A stretch of 30,620 nt of DNA from a virus: IMG/VR virus record IMGVR_UViG_3300025141_008865, positions 1-30,620 of that record. One strand, given 5' to 3'. This document shows positions 22,622 through 29,060 of this stretch, piece by piece. Made by a program: the position numbers and the translations under genes. The number at the start of each line of letters is the position of its first letter. The first letter of the stretch is position 1. The notes beneath the pieces are model-generated. The model saw only the letters and a program-made list of their open reading frames with translations. It searched no databases and had not been told where the DNA came from.

Positions 22622-23161
22622 TTACTCCTCCCCCTTGCTCTCTGCTGCCTTCTTGGCGGCGTCAGGGTCCGGGAAAAACTGCACCTCGTGGCTGTCCTGC
22701 TGCTGGGCAGCGGCCACGGCGAGGGCGTCATGGCTTGGCCGATTGTACATCTCAGGCTTGCGGGATGAGAGCATAAAGGTCGCGAGCTGTGGGGCGAACA
22801 TCGTCCTCGTGCCGCATTGCTCGCCTTGGAAGTAGACCTCCTGCTGCCATCCGTCCTTCGCCTTCTGGAATACGGAGAGCTCGAGGTCTTCGGTGGCGCC
22901 GAGCTGGGCATCGTCCCAAAGGTTAGCGAAGGCTTGCACCTTCTCGCGGCGGTCGTAGGCGGTGCGCCTTCCGATGCCAGCGGCCTCGGCTGCATGTGTA
23001 ACGGTGCCGTATGTGCGGAGGCCAGATAGGAACCGAGGCACCCATTTCGGCTCCTTAGCCTTGGCTGTGCGCTTTGTGCGGTGTTTGGGTGCGGTCTTCT
23101 TCTTGCCGGCCTTGCGCTTCGTGGCCTTCTTCGTTGGTGCTTTCCTCTTTTCAGGGGCCAG
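22622..23161 (-). CDS. terS: Terminase small subunit
   Basis: DNA-recognition subunit that selects the packaging site. HTH region: WVPRFLSGLRTYGTVTHAAEAAGIGRRTAYDRRE; then a central helical part and an acidic end. Two starts are possible. A GTG at 23041 (139 aa) has AAGGAG at 9 nt. A CTG at 23161 (179 aa) has AGGAGG at about 7 nt and adds 40 residues, nearly half of them Lys or Arg. The long form is preferred because this basic arm looks coding and keeps the Trp that precedes the HTH; the CTG would be a rare start. Direct and inverted repeats lie just upstream. Confidence 0.8.
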   Translation of the reverse strand: MAPEKRKAPTKKATKRKAGKKKTAPKHRTKRTAKAKEPKWVPRFLSGLRTYGTVTHAAEAAGIGRRTAYDRREKVQAFANLWDDAQLGATEDLELSVFQKAKDGWQQEVYFQGEQCGTRTMFAPQLATFMLSSRKPEMYNRPSHDALAVAAAQQQDSHEVQFFPDPDAAKKAAESKGEE

Positions 23162-23183
23162 CTCATCGCCTCCTCTGTCGAGT

Positions 23184-23273
23184 TGTCAACCTGTCAACCT
23201 GTCAAGTCTGGGTACATCGTCGGCCTCCGTGATCAATGCCTGTCTCTTCACACCTGTGAAGTCCTGTGAAGTC
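23184..23273. repeat. Repeat cluster upstream of terS, candidate pac/cos
   Basis: TGTCAA occurs three times with exact 8-nt spacing (23184, 23192, 23200). CTGTGAAGTC occurs twice in tandem (23254-23263, 23264-23273), and CTTCACA-CC-TGTGAAG is a perfect inverted repeat (23246-23261). All are in the 113-nt gap before terS, where terminase binding sites are common. The minus strand reads TTGACA three times, but no -10 box follows. Confidence 0.65.
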
Positions 23274-23274
23274 G

Positions 23275-23973
23275 CTATCGCCTCCGCGTCAGCGTGTGAA
23301 ATCCCGCCTGTATTCGGTGGTGCCTCCAGCCAGCCGGCGCCGCCATCTCGAAGTTAGCCCTGGCTTGGCCTTGGTTGTTCATGTATCGCAACAGCACATG
23401 CCAGCGGGGAACGTCATCAAATAGCACAATAAGATCCATCCCGCCGCCGGTAAGAAACCTGGTCCACTCCTCGAAGCCTGAGGACGTCATCTCCTCCCCA
23501 GTGATAACGCAGGAGCTCTCAGCCGCTCGGCAGAGCAGGAGGCGATCTGGCAGAGATGGAGCGCCCACCAGGAGGACGTTGCCCGACATCCTCGGGCATG
23601 TACGAACCCACTCCGCGAATTCTGAGGCGCAATCCTCGGGGAATTGCAGCCAGATGGCGGGCGTGTCGAGGCGCTCAGGTACAAAGGTCGCTGGGTCAAA
23701 CGACGGTAAGTATATGTCGGCCTCTCGTTCCCAGACTACAGCGTGCCCTATGGCCGCGTCAGGGTCGCCGTGGATACCTACGACCTGCTGTTCTGATAGA
23801 TCGGCCATGCGCTCGGTGATCTCCAGGGACCGACCCTCTGTCGCGAGCCAGTCGCGGAGGGCCAGAACCCAGTCGACAGACGCCGCAAAGTCCGGCACGC
23901 CGTCGCATATGTTCCCCGTTATATAGGCGACACATCCGGCGAGGCATTGCTGATTGTCCGCCGTCTCGCTCAT
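23275..23973 (-). CDS. Unknown protein with degenerate P-loop-like pattern
   Basis: 232 aa, not recognised. Residues 131-150 (GNVLLVGAPSLPDRLLLCRA) resemble a hydrophobic strand plus Walker A position, but the GKT is absent. About 45 residues later DLIVLFDDVP (180-189) looks like Walker B. This could be a degenerate DnaA/RuvB-like ATPase fold with no ATP binding. The N-terminal half has several Cys (10, 14, 23) and acidic stretches. ATG 23973 overlaps the previous stop (ATGA). It lies between early replication genes and packaging genes and may act in either. Confidence 0.6.
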   Translation of the reverse strand: MSETADNQQCLAGCVAYITGNICDGVPDFAASVDWVLALRDWLATEGRSLEITERMADLSEQQVVGIHGDPDAAIGHAVVWEREADIYLPSFDPATFVPERLDTPAIWLQFPEDCASEFAEWVRTCPRMSGNVLLVGAPSLPDRLLLCRAAESSCVITGEEMTSSGFEEWTRFLTGGGMDLIVLFDDVPRWHVLLRYMNNQGQARANFEMAAPAGWRHHRIQAGFHTLTRRR

Positions 23974-24215
23974 TCTGGGAATACGTCCATAGCGGCGTCC
24001 ATGATGTAATCGCAGATCATAGCCGCCTCTGATCTGGTCATGATGGGATAGACGACCTTAAGGTCGTTGGTTTGGAAGGTGAACGCCAGGCGCACATACG
24101 AGAGCGCCAGCCCATCATCGGACAGCTCAGGCGCCCACGTCTCGACCTTGAATCGAGAGCACTGGACGACCTGCTCGTCTGTGGCTTCGGTTATTTCTTC
24201 TTGCTTCTTTGACAT
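23970..24215 (-). CDS. Small protein of unknown function
   Basis: 81 aa. ATG 24215 is chosen because it overlaps the nuclease stop (TGATG); the frame upstream of it only shadows the nuclease gene. It has a charged N-terminus, a beta segment (LSYVRLAFTFQTNDLKVVYP) and a C-terminal helix with the pattern RSEAAMICDYIMDAAMDVF. No motif recognised. Co-translated with the PD-(D/E)XK nuclease, so it may assist in DNA metabolism. Confidence 0.6.
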   Translation of the reverse strand: MSKKQEEITEATDEQVVQCSRFKVETWAPELSDDGLALSYVRLAFTFQTNDLKVVYPIMTRSEAAMICDYIMDAAMDVFPE

Positions 24216-24598
24216 CAGAACGGCACCACGCCGTCGTCCTCTTTCTCGCACAGTGTGGAGAGGTCCATATCCACGATCCTCGGCACCCATCGGACGGCCT
24301 TGCCGCCCCGCTTAACCTTGAGCTTGCGCCAGCCCCAGACTTCGATGCGGCAGCCTGGCGTCTCGAGCCATGGCCTCGCGTTCTCGTGTGAGGCTATCTT
24401 ATCGACTCTGCTCACGACGTTCGAGCCGCTGGTGGCTTGCACCGCAAGGATACCACGCCGAGGGCAGACGGCTAAAATATCGATAAAGCCATAGAGGTCT
24501 TGTCGGATCATGGCGTGTGGGTTCCACCTCTCGACGACGGCGACCAGAGGCCAACCCTCTTTGCGTAGGCGCTGGAGTGTGCGCTGGGTCGGGCTCAT
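24215..24598 (-). CDS. PD-(D/E)XK nuclease, Holliday-junction resolvase-like
   Basis: 127 aa. The core is DLYGFIDILAV (34-44; Asp40 the likely metal ligand) followed by GILAVQATSGSN (49-60), the strand that normally carries (E/Q)xK. Here it is Q-A-T, as in a group of small phage nucleases related to VRR-NUC and Holliday-junction resolvases, where Gln replaces Glu. The C-terminal WGWRKLKVKRGGK (88-100) is also typical of the group. It may resolve branched DNA made by RecT-type recombination or replication before packaging. ATG 24598 overlaps the upstream stop (ATGA). The missing Lys makes activity uncertain. Confidence 0.7.
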   Translation of the reverse strand: MSPTQRTLQRLRKEGWPLVAVVERWNPHAMIRQDLYGFIDILAVCPRRGILAVQATSGSNVVSRVDKIASHENARPWLETPGCRIEVWGWRKLKVKRGGKAVRWVPRIVDMDLSTLCEKEDDGVVPF

Positions 24599-24801
24599 TC
24601 AAACCCCCTCAACGTCAGAGAAGCACCCACAGCCGCCCCAGCTCCCTGAGAATCTGAAACGCGAGCCTCGTCCTCCTCTATGCCGTCTCTCTCGACAAGG
24701 ATCTGTATACACTTCTCGACGGAGTAGACCACGAGGTCGGGCTGGCCGCACCTCCGCCCTATGCCGATGATCGCATCATCGAGTCCGTTAGCAAATAGCA
24801 T
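24595..24801 (-). CDS. Conserved small phage protein, unknown function
   Basis: 68 aa. The pattern LDDAIIGIGRRCGQPDLVVYSVEKCIQIL followed by RDGIEEDEA recalls a widespread small phage protein usually next to replication genes, with the (L/F)-x-(D/E)-A-(L/I)-x-G-x-G and YD-x-x-K-C-I-x-I-L elements. Its function is not established to my knowledge. It has TAATG coupling to the loader-like gene upstream and ATGA coupling to the nuclease downstream. Confidence 0.65.
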   Translation of the reverse strand: MLFANGLDDAIIGIGRRCGQPDLVVYSVEKCIQILVERDGIEEDEARVSDSQGAGAAVGASLTLRGFE

Positions 24802-25172
24802 TATTTATTGCCGCCTATCCCGCCGCATATCTCGCGCAGCTCCTGGAGCGCCTCAGCGGCGTATTCTGCGTCCGCAGCTTCATGGTCTGATTCGATACGC
24901 GCTATCTGCTGCATTTTTTGCTCGTCGCGCTTCTCTGCAGCGATTCGACGATACCATTTCTCCACCACCGCGGTGCTGGGGAACTCCTCATTCGAGCACA
25001 CGGCCCGCGCTGCCTCAAGGAGCGTTTCCGGGTTCCGGTCCCCCAGGACCTCCAGCCACACCCTGAGCACATCGGGCTTCGAGAATTTAGCCCCTGAGGT
25101 GGGGAACGCTCCTGCTAGCAATCTGAGGACGCCCGCCATCGCCATCGTCCGCGCTTCGCTGTCGTTGTTCAT
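24801..25172 (-). CDS. Helicase-loader-like protein (SPP1 G39P type)
   Basis: 123 aa. The N-terminal helical domain LLAGAFPTSGAKFSKPDVLRVW (18-39), then LEVLGDRNPETLLEAARAVC and FPSTAVVEKWYRRI, matches the pattern of phage helicase-loading proteins of the G39P/gp41 type, whose N-domain binds DnaB-type helicase. A charged C-terminal helix follows. AAGGAG lies at good spacing before ATG 25172. The gene overlaps the end of the initiator gene by 86 nt. Since the phage has no DnaB-type helicase, it would load the host one at the phage origin. Confidence 0.65.
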   Translation of the reverse strand: MNNDSEARTMAMAGVLRLLAGAFPTSGAKFSKPDVLRVWLEVLGDRNPETLLEAARAVCSNEEFPSTAVVEKWYRRIAAEKRDEQKMQQIARIESDHEAADAEYAAEALQELREICGGIGGNK

Positions 25173-26013
25173 CTATCACGCTCCTTGCGTTTTGCATTAT
25201 AGCATCGCCAACGTCATTCGCTGTGATGCCTCCTGCCGTGGTTGAATATGTGTTTTCCCTTATCTTGTCCCAATTGGCCGCCTGGACGATCCAGAGGAAG
25301 GAGGCCCGCCAGCCGCGGTCATTATTGCCAAGGAGGAAGGGGGAGCCTTTGACGGTTTGGAATACCTGCCTCCACTCCTCAATGTCTGGGGTGGCCCGCC
25401 ACCGTGCCATCACGTTCCGCCGGGCGGAGGCGGGCACCCCACAGCGTAGAGCTGGGAGGGGTGGAACGAGGATCTCAAGGTAGGCGGCGGCAATTGCCTC
25501 CATGGGTGGCGGTGCTTGCTTGGCGGGGGTGGCGGCTTTGGGGAGAGCCACAAGGGCGGCCCCGCCGTCTGTATTCTCTTCTCTCTTCTCCTCTCCTCTT
25601 ATCTCCTCTTCTCTCCCACGGGGTTTGGCTGGGCCGCTCCCAGCATTTTGCTGGGTTGCCCCCAGCTTTTCGCTGGGCGTGTCCGTGTGGGTTGCCCAGC
25701 CCATAGCCACGGCACGTTCCAGCATGGCCGACAAGGTGGTTTCGCTGTAACGGGTAACGGCGGCGATGCTCCTGAGCGTGTGGGGCCGCCCGTTGCTACG
25801 GCTGAGGGTGCCCCGCTCTGAGCCACGGACGGCAAGCTCAAGCACCGCGACCCACGCCCCGAAATGAGCTTCGCCATCCTCATGCTCTGTCAGCATCTCT
25901 ATATAACCTGAGCTGGCAAGGTCACAGGGGAGGCGCACCCAAGGCATTGATTTCAGGCGCTTGCTTTCGGCGGTTTCATATACTTGGGCCCAGTTAGCAA
26001 TGGCCCAAGTCAT
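25087..26013 (-). CDS. Replication initiator (lambda O / replisome organiser-like)
   Basis: 308 aa. The N-terminal ~115 residues form a winged-helix domain (MPWVRLPCDLASSGYIEML, 24-42, and LRSIAAVTRYSETTLSAMLERAV, 80-102) as in phage replisome organisers. Next comes a low-complexity charged linker (about 110-165), then a C-terminal domain with WRQVFQTVKGSPFLLGN, RGWRASFLWIV and KIRENTY (about 215-260), typical of the helicase-loader-interacting end. The linker DNA holds an ordered array of inverted 6-mers and a pyrimidine tract, a candidate origin, as in lambda O. ATG 26013 overlaps the upstream HTH stop (ATGA). The downstream gene is the likely loader. Confidence 0.75.
   Translation of the reverse strand: MTWAIANWAQVYETAESKRLKSMPWVRLPCDLASSGYIEMLTEHEDGEAHFGAWVAVLELAVRGSERGTLSRSNGRPHTLRSIAAVTRYSETTLSAMLERAVAMGWATHTDTPSEKLGATQQNAGSGPAKPRGREEEIRGEEKREENTDGGAALVALPKAATPAKQAPPPMEAIAAAYLEILVPPLPALRCGVPASARRNVMARWRATPDIEEWRQVFQTVKGSPFLLGNNDRGWRASFLWIVQAANWDKIRENTYSTTAGGITANDVGDAIMQNARSVIDEQRQRSADDGDGGRPQIASRSVPHLRG
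25574..25617. repeat. Polypyrimidine tract inside the initiator gene
   Basis: 44 nt of C and T on the plus strand with a single interruption (A at 25601). On the coding strand it is a GA-rich run encoding an Arg/Glu linker. It sits 11 nt from the inverted 6-mer array and may be part of the replication origin. Confidence 0.7.
25628..25700. other. Candidate replication origin: 11-bp lattice of inverted 6-mers
   Basis: GCTGGG and its complement CCCAGC alternate at 25628, 25639, 25650, 25661 and 25672, each separated by exactly 5 nt, so the period is 11 bp, about one helical turn. A further CCCAGC is at 25695. All lie inside the initiator gene, where phage origins often occur. Confidence 0.65.
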
Positions 26014-26225
26014 AGGTCAACCTGGGCGGGCGAAGGCAGGCCGGCGAGATATGCGTCCAGATCCTCCACGACCGCGAACACCTTGCCAGAGGGGGTCGCC
26101 TTGATGACGCCAGCATAGTCGCCAGCATTGACCGACCGCTTGAGGGTTCGGCATTCAACGCACAGATAGCGGGCAATGGCTCGCCAGCCGTGCAGCATTC
26201 TCGGATTGTCATTTTGGTTATTCAT
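26010..26225 (-). CDS. HTH DNA-binding protein, first leftward gene
   Basis: 71 aa. A helix-turn-helix lies at residues about 10-40 (MLHGWRAIARYLCVECRTLKRSV), followed by a beta hairpin (GKVFAVVEDLDAYLAG), the layout of small MerR/excisionase-like or phage regulator domains. ATG 26225 is chosen because TATGAT ends 6 nt before it, so the mRNA would start at the ATG. The upstream in-frame codons overlap the promoter. It is likely a regulator of the divergent promoters between 26225 and 26352, or a replication accessory protein. ATGA coupling to the initiator. Confidence 0.7.
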   Translation of the reverse strand: MNNQNDNPRMLHGWRAIARYLCVECRTLKRSVNAGDYAGVIKATPSGKVFAVVEDLDAYLAGLPSPAQVDL

Positions 26226-26231
26226 AGCGCT

Positions 26232-26259
26232 ATCATACACAGATCGACGCCCCACGCAA
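26232..26259 (-). promoter_or_regulatory. Leftward promoter with leaderless start
   Basis: Minus-strand TTGCGT (26259-26254), a 16-nt spacer and TATGAT (26237-26232). The expected +1 is at the ATG (26225) of the HTH gene. GTTGCGT is repeated 23 bp upstream (26283-26277), a possible operator half. This is the only clear promoter seen for the long leftward unit. Confidence 0.6.
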
Positions 26260-26285
26260 CTATACGGCGCTTTTCTACGCAACAC

Positions 26286-26314
26286 TGGTCATTGTCCTGC
26301 CGTCGTGGTAGCAT
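26286..26314 (+). promoter_or_regulatory. Possible extended -10 promoter for recombination genes
   Basis: TGgTAGCAT (26306-26314) has an extended -10 form with a poor -35 (TGGTCA, 26286-26291, 17-nt spacer). It is 38 nt before the ATG at 26352 and divergent from the leftward promoter. Confidence 0.35.
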
Positions 26315-26351
26315 CTCCGTGTAATTAGTGGCAACCAACAAGGAGACGACC

Positions 26352-26738
26352 ATGACAAACGCAACCAAAACCGACCGCCTCTGGGAGGTAATGCCCGAAG
26401 AGGTCTCGCGACTCAGGCCCCTATTCGACAATATCGCGCAGGCCGTTTTTGAGCTGGCGCAGTACGAAGAGGAGGAGGGCGTGATAACAGCCGAGGAAAT
26501 ATCGAAGCAGTTCGGAGACCTCGTCCCCAGAGATCGGCGCGAGCAAGTGCACGCCTCTGTCGTCGCCGTGGCGGTCGGGCTTTACGTCTTCGACGACGGC
26601 TCTGTCTACTCGCTCGATGAGATGTATTGGTCAGACCTATCGCTTTGCCGCGATCATTGCGAGAAGGGCGGCGAGGACGAGCGCGGCTATCCGCTTCCCG
26701 ACGGATGGGATGAGGATGACGAGGAGGAGTGCTACTAA
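26352..26738 (+). CDS. Acidic protein of unknown function
   Basis: 128 aa, very acidic, especially at the C-terminus (WDEDDEEECY). The start at ATG 26352 is set by AAGGAGA at 26340. A GTG at 26328 is in frame but has no SD. The N-terminal helix (LWEVMPEEVSRLRPLFDNIAQ) and the middle (ITAEEISKQFGDLV) suggest a small winged-helix-like fold. The stop overlaps the exonuclease start (TAATG). Acidic proteins beside exonuclease/annealase pairs sometimes inhibit host nucleases (lambda Gam role), but no similarity supports that here. Confidence 0.65.
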   Translation: MTNATKTDRLWEVMPEEVSRLRPLFDNIAQAVFELAQYEEEEGVITAEEISKQFGDLVPRDRREQVHASVVAVAVGLYVFDDGSVYSLDEMYWSDLSLCRDHCEKGGEDERGYPLPDGWDEDDEEECY

Positions 26739-27682
26739 TGCCGCTAACACAACACCAATTAAAGCAACGCCTGACAGGACTCGGCGGATCTGACATCGGC
26801 TCCGTGCTGGGTCTCAATTCCTACCGAGGAGCTCACGACGTTTGGGCGGAGAAGCGAGGGCTGATCGCGCCCGCCGACCTGTCAGATAACCCCTTTATTC
26901 AATTCGGGAACGTCATGGAGCCGGTGTTGCTCGAACACTACAAGGAGGCGACGGGCGCCTCTGTGATGGCTGGAGAGGGGACCATATCGCACCCGGAACG
27001 CCCGTGGCACCTCGCCTCGGTGGATGGCCTGGTAGGTCCGACAGGCCGACCTGACGGCGTTCTGGAGGCAAAAACCGCGAGCTGGCGGATGAAAGATCAA
27101 TGGGGCGAAGCCGGCACAGACCAGGTGCCAGAGTCATACCTGGTTCAATGCGCCTGGTACATGGCGGCGCTCGATTTGCCGTGGTGCGATCTCGTCGCAC
27201 TGGTCGATAGATCATTCTCTATCTATCACATAGAGCGCAACCCAGAGCTGGAGTCGGCTATCGTCGAAGCTGGTGAGAGGTTCTGGCTCGATCACGTCGA
27301 GGCGGGCGTCCCGCCAGAGACAGACGGCTCGGACGGTTGCCGAGAGGTTCTCTCCGCTCTGCACCCAGCCACCACCGACAAGGTGCTGGTAGCCACGCCA
27401 GAGGTGGAGGCGCTGTGCGTCCGGCTTCGTGATATCAAGTTGACCCAGAAGGAGCAGAAGGCCGAGGAGGCGGCCATCAAGAACGCGCTCGCGGAGTTTG
27501 TCGGCAGCAACAAAGGTATCGAGGCGAGCTGTGGCAAAGTCACATGGACGAAGGCGAGCCAACGCCAGACGGTACAGTGGAAGGCGTTAGCCGAATCCCT
27601 TAACATACCAGCGGAAGATATCGAACGATTCACCAGGACCAGCCCGATAGCGCGAAGCATCAGGCCTTACTTTAAGGAGTAG
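26738..27682 (+). CDS. YqaJ-like phage exonuclease
   Basis: 314 aa, lambda-exonuclease-type 5'-3' double-strand exonuclease of the YqaJ family. Motifs: GLGGSDIGSVLGLNSYR (14-30), FGNVMEPVLLEHY (56-68; Glu61), SVDGLV (94-99; Asp96) and VLEAKT (108-113; Glu110 and Lys112), which together make the metal site. The C-terminal extension (about 215-314) is helical. ATG 26738 overlaps the upstream stop (TAATG), with GGAGGAG before it. It resects DNA ends to leave 3' single strands for the RecT protein encoded next. Confidence 0.9.
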   Translation: MPLTQHQLKQRLTGLGGSDIGSVLGLNSYRGAHDVWAEKRGLIAPADLSDNPFIQFGNVMEPVLLEHYKEATGASVMAGEGTISHPERPWHLASVDGLVGPTGRPDGVLEAKTASWRMKDQWGEAGTDQVPESYLVQCAWYMAALDLPWCDLVALVDRSFSIYHIERNPELESAIVEAGERFWLDHVEAGVPPETDGSDGCREVLSALHPATTDKVLVATPEVEALCVRLRDIKLTQKEQKAEEAAIKNALAEFVGSNKGIEASCGKVTWTKASQRQTVQWKALAESLNIPAEDIERFTRTSPIARSIRPYFKE

Positions 27683-27686
27683 ACAG

Positions 27687-28580
27687 ATGACAAACCAAAA
27701 CCACGTACAAACGTACGGCCAGAGGATCGCGAGCTTCAAGGACTTGCTTGAGAAGGCAGCGCCGAAGCTGGCGGAGATCCTGCCAGCCCACATCAGCCCC
27801 GAGCGGATGTGCAAGGTCGCCTTGATCGCCGCCAACCAAAACCCGCAGCTCCTGGAGTGCACCCCAGCATCGATAGTCTCGGCCATGATGACGGCGGCAT
27901 CCCTGGGGCTTGAGCCAGATGGCACCATGGGCTCGGCTTATCTCGTCCCCTATCGAACGCGGTGCCAGCTCATCATCGGCTATCGCGGACTCATAGACCT
28001 CGCCAGGCGAAGCGGTCATATTTCCAAGATCGAAGCCCACGCTGTCTATGAGGGGGACGAATTCGCCTACGAGCACGGACTCCATCCAGACCTCACTCAC
28101 AAGCCGACACTGGGAGAGCGGGGCGAGATCGTCGCATTCTATGCCCTCGCGGTCCTGTCGGATGGCGCAAGTCAGTTTGTCGTCTTGTCCAAGGCAGACG
28201 TTGACAAGGTGCGAGGCGGCTCGGCTGCTGGTGGTAGTGGACCATGGGGGAATTTCTACTCAGAGATGGGGAAGAAGACAGCCGCGAGAAATCTTTGCAA
28301 GTATCTCCCATTTTCTGCCACGCTGAATAAAGCCATGAGCCTCGACGTGTGCGCCGAGTCGGGGCAGATAACACAAGCCGAGTTTGACATCCTCGACGAC
28401 GACGACGCCCCAGAGGATGTCCAAGCGGCGCCCAAGTCCAAGAGCTCTGCAATCGCTGCGAAGCTGGGAGCGAAGAAGAAGGCGCCCGAGCCGCAGGACG
28501 ACGACGCGGCGATGCTTGCCGACCTCGGTGACCCTGTCGCAGGCGCGGCCATGATCGATGAGGAGGGGATACCATTTTAA
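27687..28580 (+). CDS. recT: RecT-family single-strand annealing protein
   Basis: 297 aa. Family pattern: ERMCKVALIAANQNPQLLEC (49-68), then SIVSAMMTAASLGLEPDG and YLVPYRTRCQLIIGYRGLI (about 91-110), then AARNLCKYLP near 200. The C-terminal ~70 residues are an acidic, disordered tail with a conserved-looking tip (EEGIPF) that could recruit single-strand DNA-binding protein. It anneals the single strands made by the YqaJ exonuclease. AAGGAGTAGAC lies before ATG 27687, 4 nt after the exonuclease stop. A terminator hairpin lies about 160 nt downstream. Confidence 0.92.
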   Translation: MTNQNHVQTYGQRIASFKDLLEKAAPKLAEILPAHISPERMCKVALIAANQNPQLLECTPASIVSAMMTAASLGLEPDGTMGSAYLVPYRTRCQLIIGYRGLIDLARRSGHISKIEAHAVYEGDEFAYEHGLHPDLTHKPTLGERGEIVAFYALAVLSDGASQFVVLSKADVDKVRGGSAAGGSGPWGNFYSEMGKKTAARNLCKYLPFSATLNKAMSLDVCAESGQITQAEFDILDDDDAPEDVQAAPKSKSSAIAAKLGAKKKAPEPQDDDAAMLADLGDPVAGAAMIDEEGIPF

Positions 28581-28684
28581 CCCAAGCCATCACCGCACTG
28601 ATTTTTGCCGTCCCGTTTCTGCTGCTGCTGCTGCCAGCCCTGCTGGGGTGCAAGCCCGACCGATACGGCGAAGATAATACATGA
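28574..28684 (+). CDS. Tentative lipobox mini-ORF without canonical start
   Basis: A frame opening just before the recT stop encodes about 36 residues: a hydrophobic run (IFAVPFLLLLLPALLGC) with a good lipobox LLGC and a polar tail KPDRYGEDNT. It looks like a small lipoprotein, but the only start candidates are ATT at 28574 (GGAGGGG at 28563-28568) or CTG. Its stop overlaps an ATG (28681) of a 47-codon basic frame that runs through the terminator and is probably not real. Confidence 0.25.
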   Translation: MLTQAITALIFAVPFLLLLLPALLGCKPDRYGEDNT

Positions 28685-28738
28685 CCACCACAAGCGCTGA
28701 CAACACTCGTCTCCATCCCGTTACACTTTGTCAGCGCC

Positions 28739-28790
28739 GGAGCCGCTGCCGTCCCCACCACTACTGGCGGCGGCTCCACTTTTCTCTCCT
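28739..28790 (+). terminator. Terminator of the exonuclease/RecT unit
   Basis: A 12-bp stem (28739-28750 with 28766-28777, one G-U) has a 15-nt loop and is followed by ACTTTTCTCT. The 228 nt between recT and the next ATG otherwise hold only the tentative mini-ORF. Confidence 0.7.
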
Positions 28791-28808
28791 CAAAACCCAG
28801 CCCACCTC

Positions 28809-29060
28809 ATGCTCTCGACAGTGACGCGGCGACGCTCATCGTCCAGACCACCCCCCACCAATGACGCCGCCGCCGTCGTCTCTGAGGCGCTGTCTCTCCT
28901 CGACCACCAAGATCTCGCGCTGATCTGGCTGCTTCATCTGCACGAGGAGCCCTATACCCGCATAGAGCTCGCCGCAGCCCTGGGAGTCTCTGCCATGACG
29001 GTCGGAAACTGGGAGAAGGCGGCCCTGGTGCGACTCAGGCGGCACATCAGAGCCCGATAA
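28809..29060 (+). CDS. Sigma-region-4-like HTH regulator
   Basis: 83 aa from ATG 28809. The C-terminal half (LDHQDLALIWLLHLHEEPYT, then RIELAAALGVSAMTVGNWEKAALVRLRRHIRAR) has the layout of sigma-70 region 4 and of small phage late-gene or antitermination regulators: a helix that recognises RNA polymerase, then a helix-turn-helix. The N-terminus (about 30 residues) is Arg/Ser/Pro-rich and probably disordered. No SD precedes the ATG, and a TTG at 28728 would extend the frame by 27 residues through the terminator. It is a candidate activator of the leftward late unit. Confidence 0.6.
   Translation: MLSTVTRRRSSSRPPPTNDAAAVVSEALSLLDHQDLALIWLLHLHEEPYTRIELAAALGVSAMTVGNWEKAALVRLRRHIRAR

Noticed and set aside
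22615-23166. Long open frame starting ATG 23166 over the small terminase region
   Set aside because: It is an Arg/Pro/Ser-rich shadow of the terS frame, its ATG is only 2-3 nt from the SD, and the terS frame carries the HTH signature.
23184-23205. Three TTGACA boxes on the minus strand as a promoter before terS
   Set aside because: No -10-like hexamer lies 15-19 nt downstream of any of them; the exact 8-nt spacing fits protein-binding repeats better.
25628-25677. CRISPR-like array
   Set aside because: The repeats are 6 nt with 5-nt gaps and alternate in orientation inside a coding gene, far from the CRISPR pattern.
28681-28824. 47-codon basic frame starting at the ATGA after the mini-ORF
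   Set aside because: It runs through a 12-bp terminator hairpin, lacks a good SD and its composition follows the hairpin.
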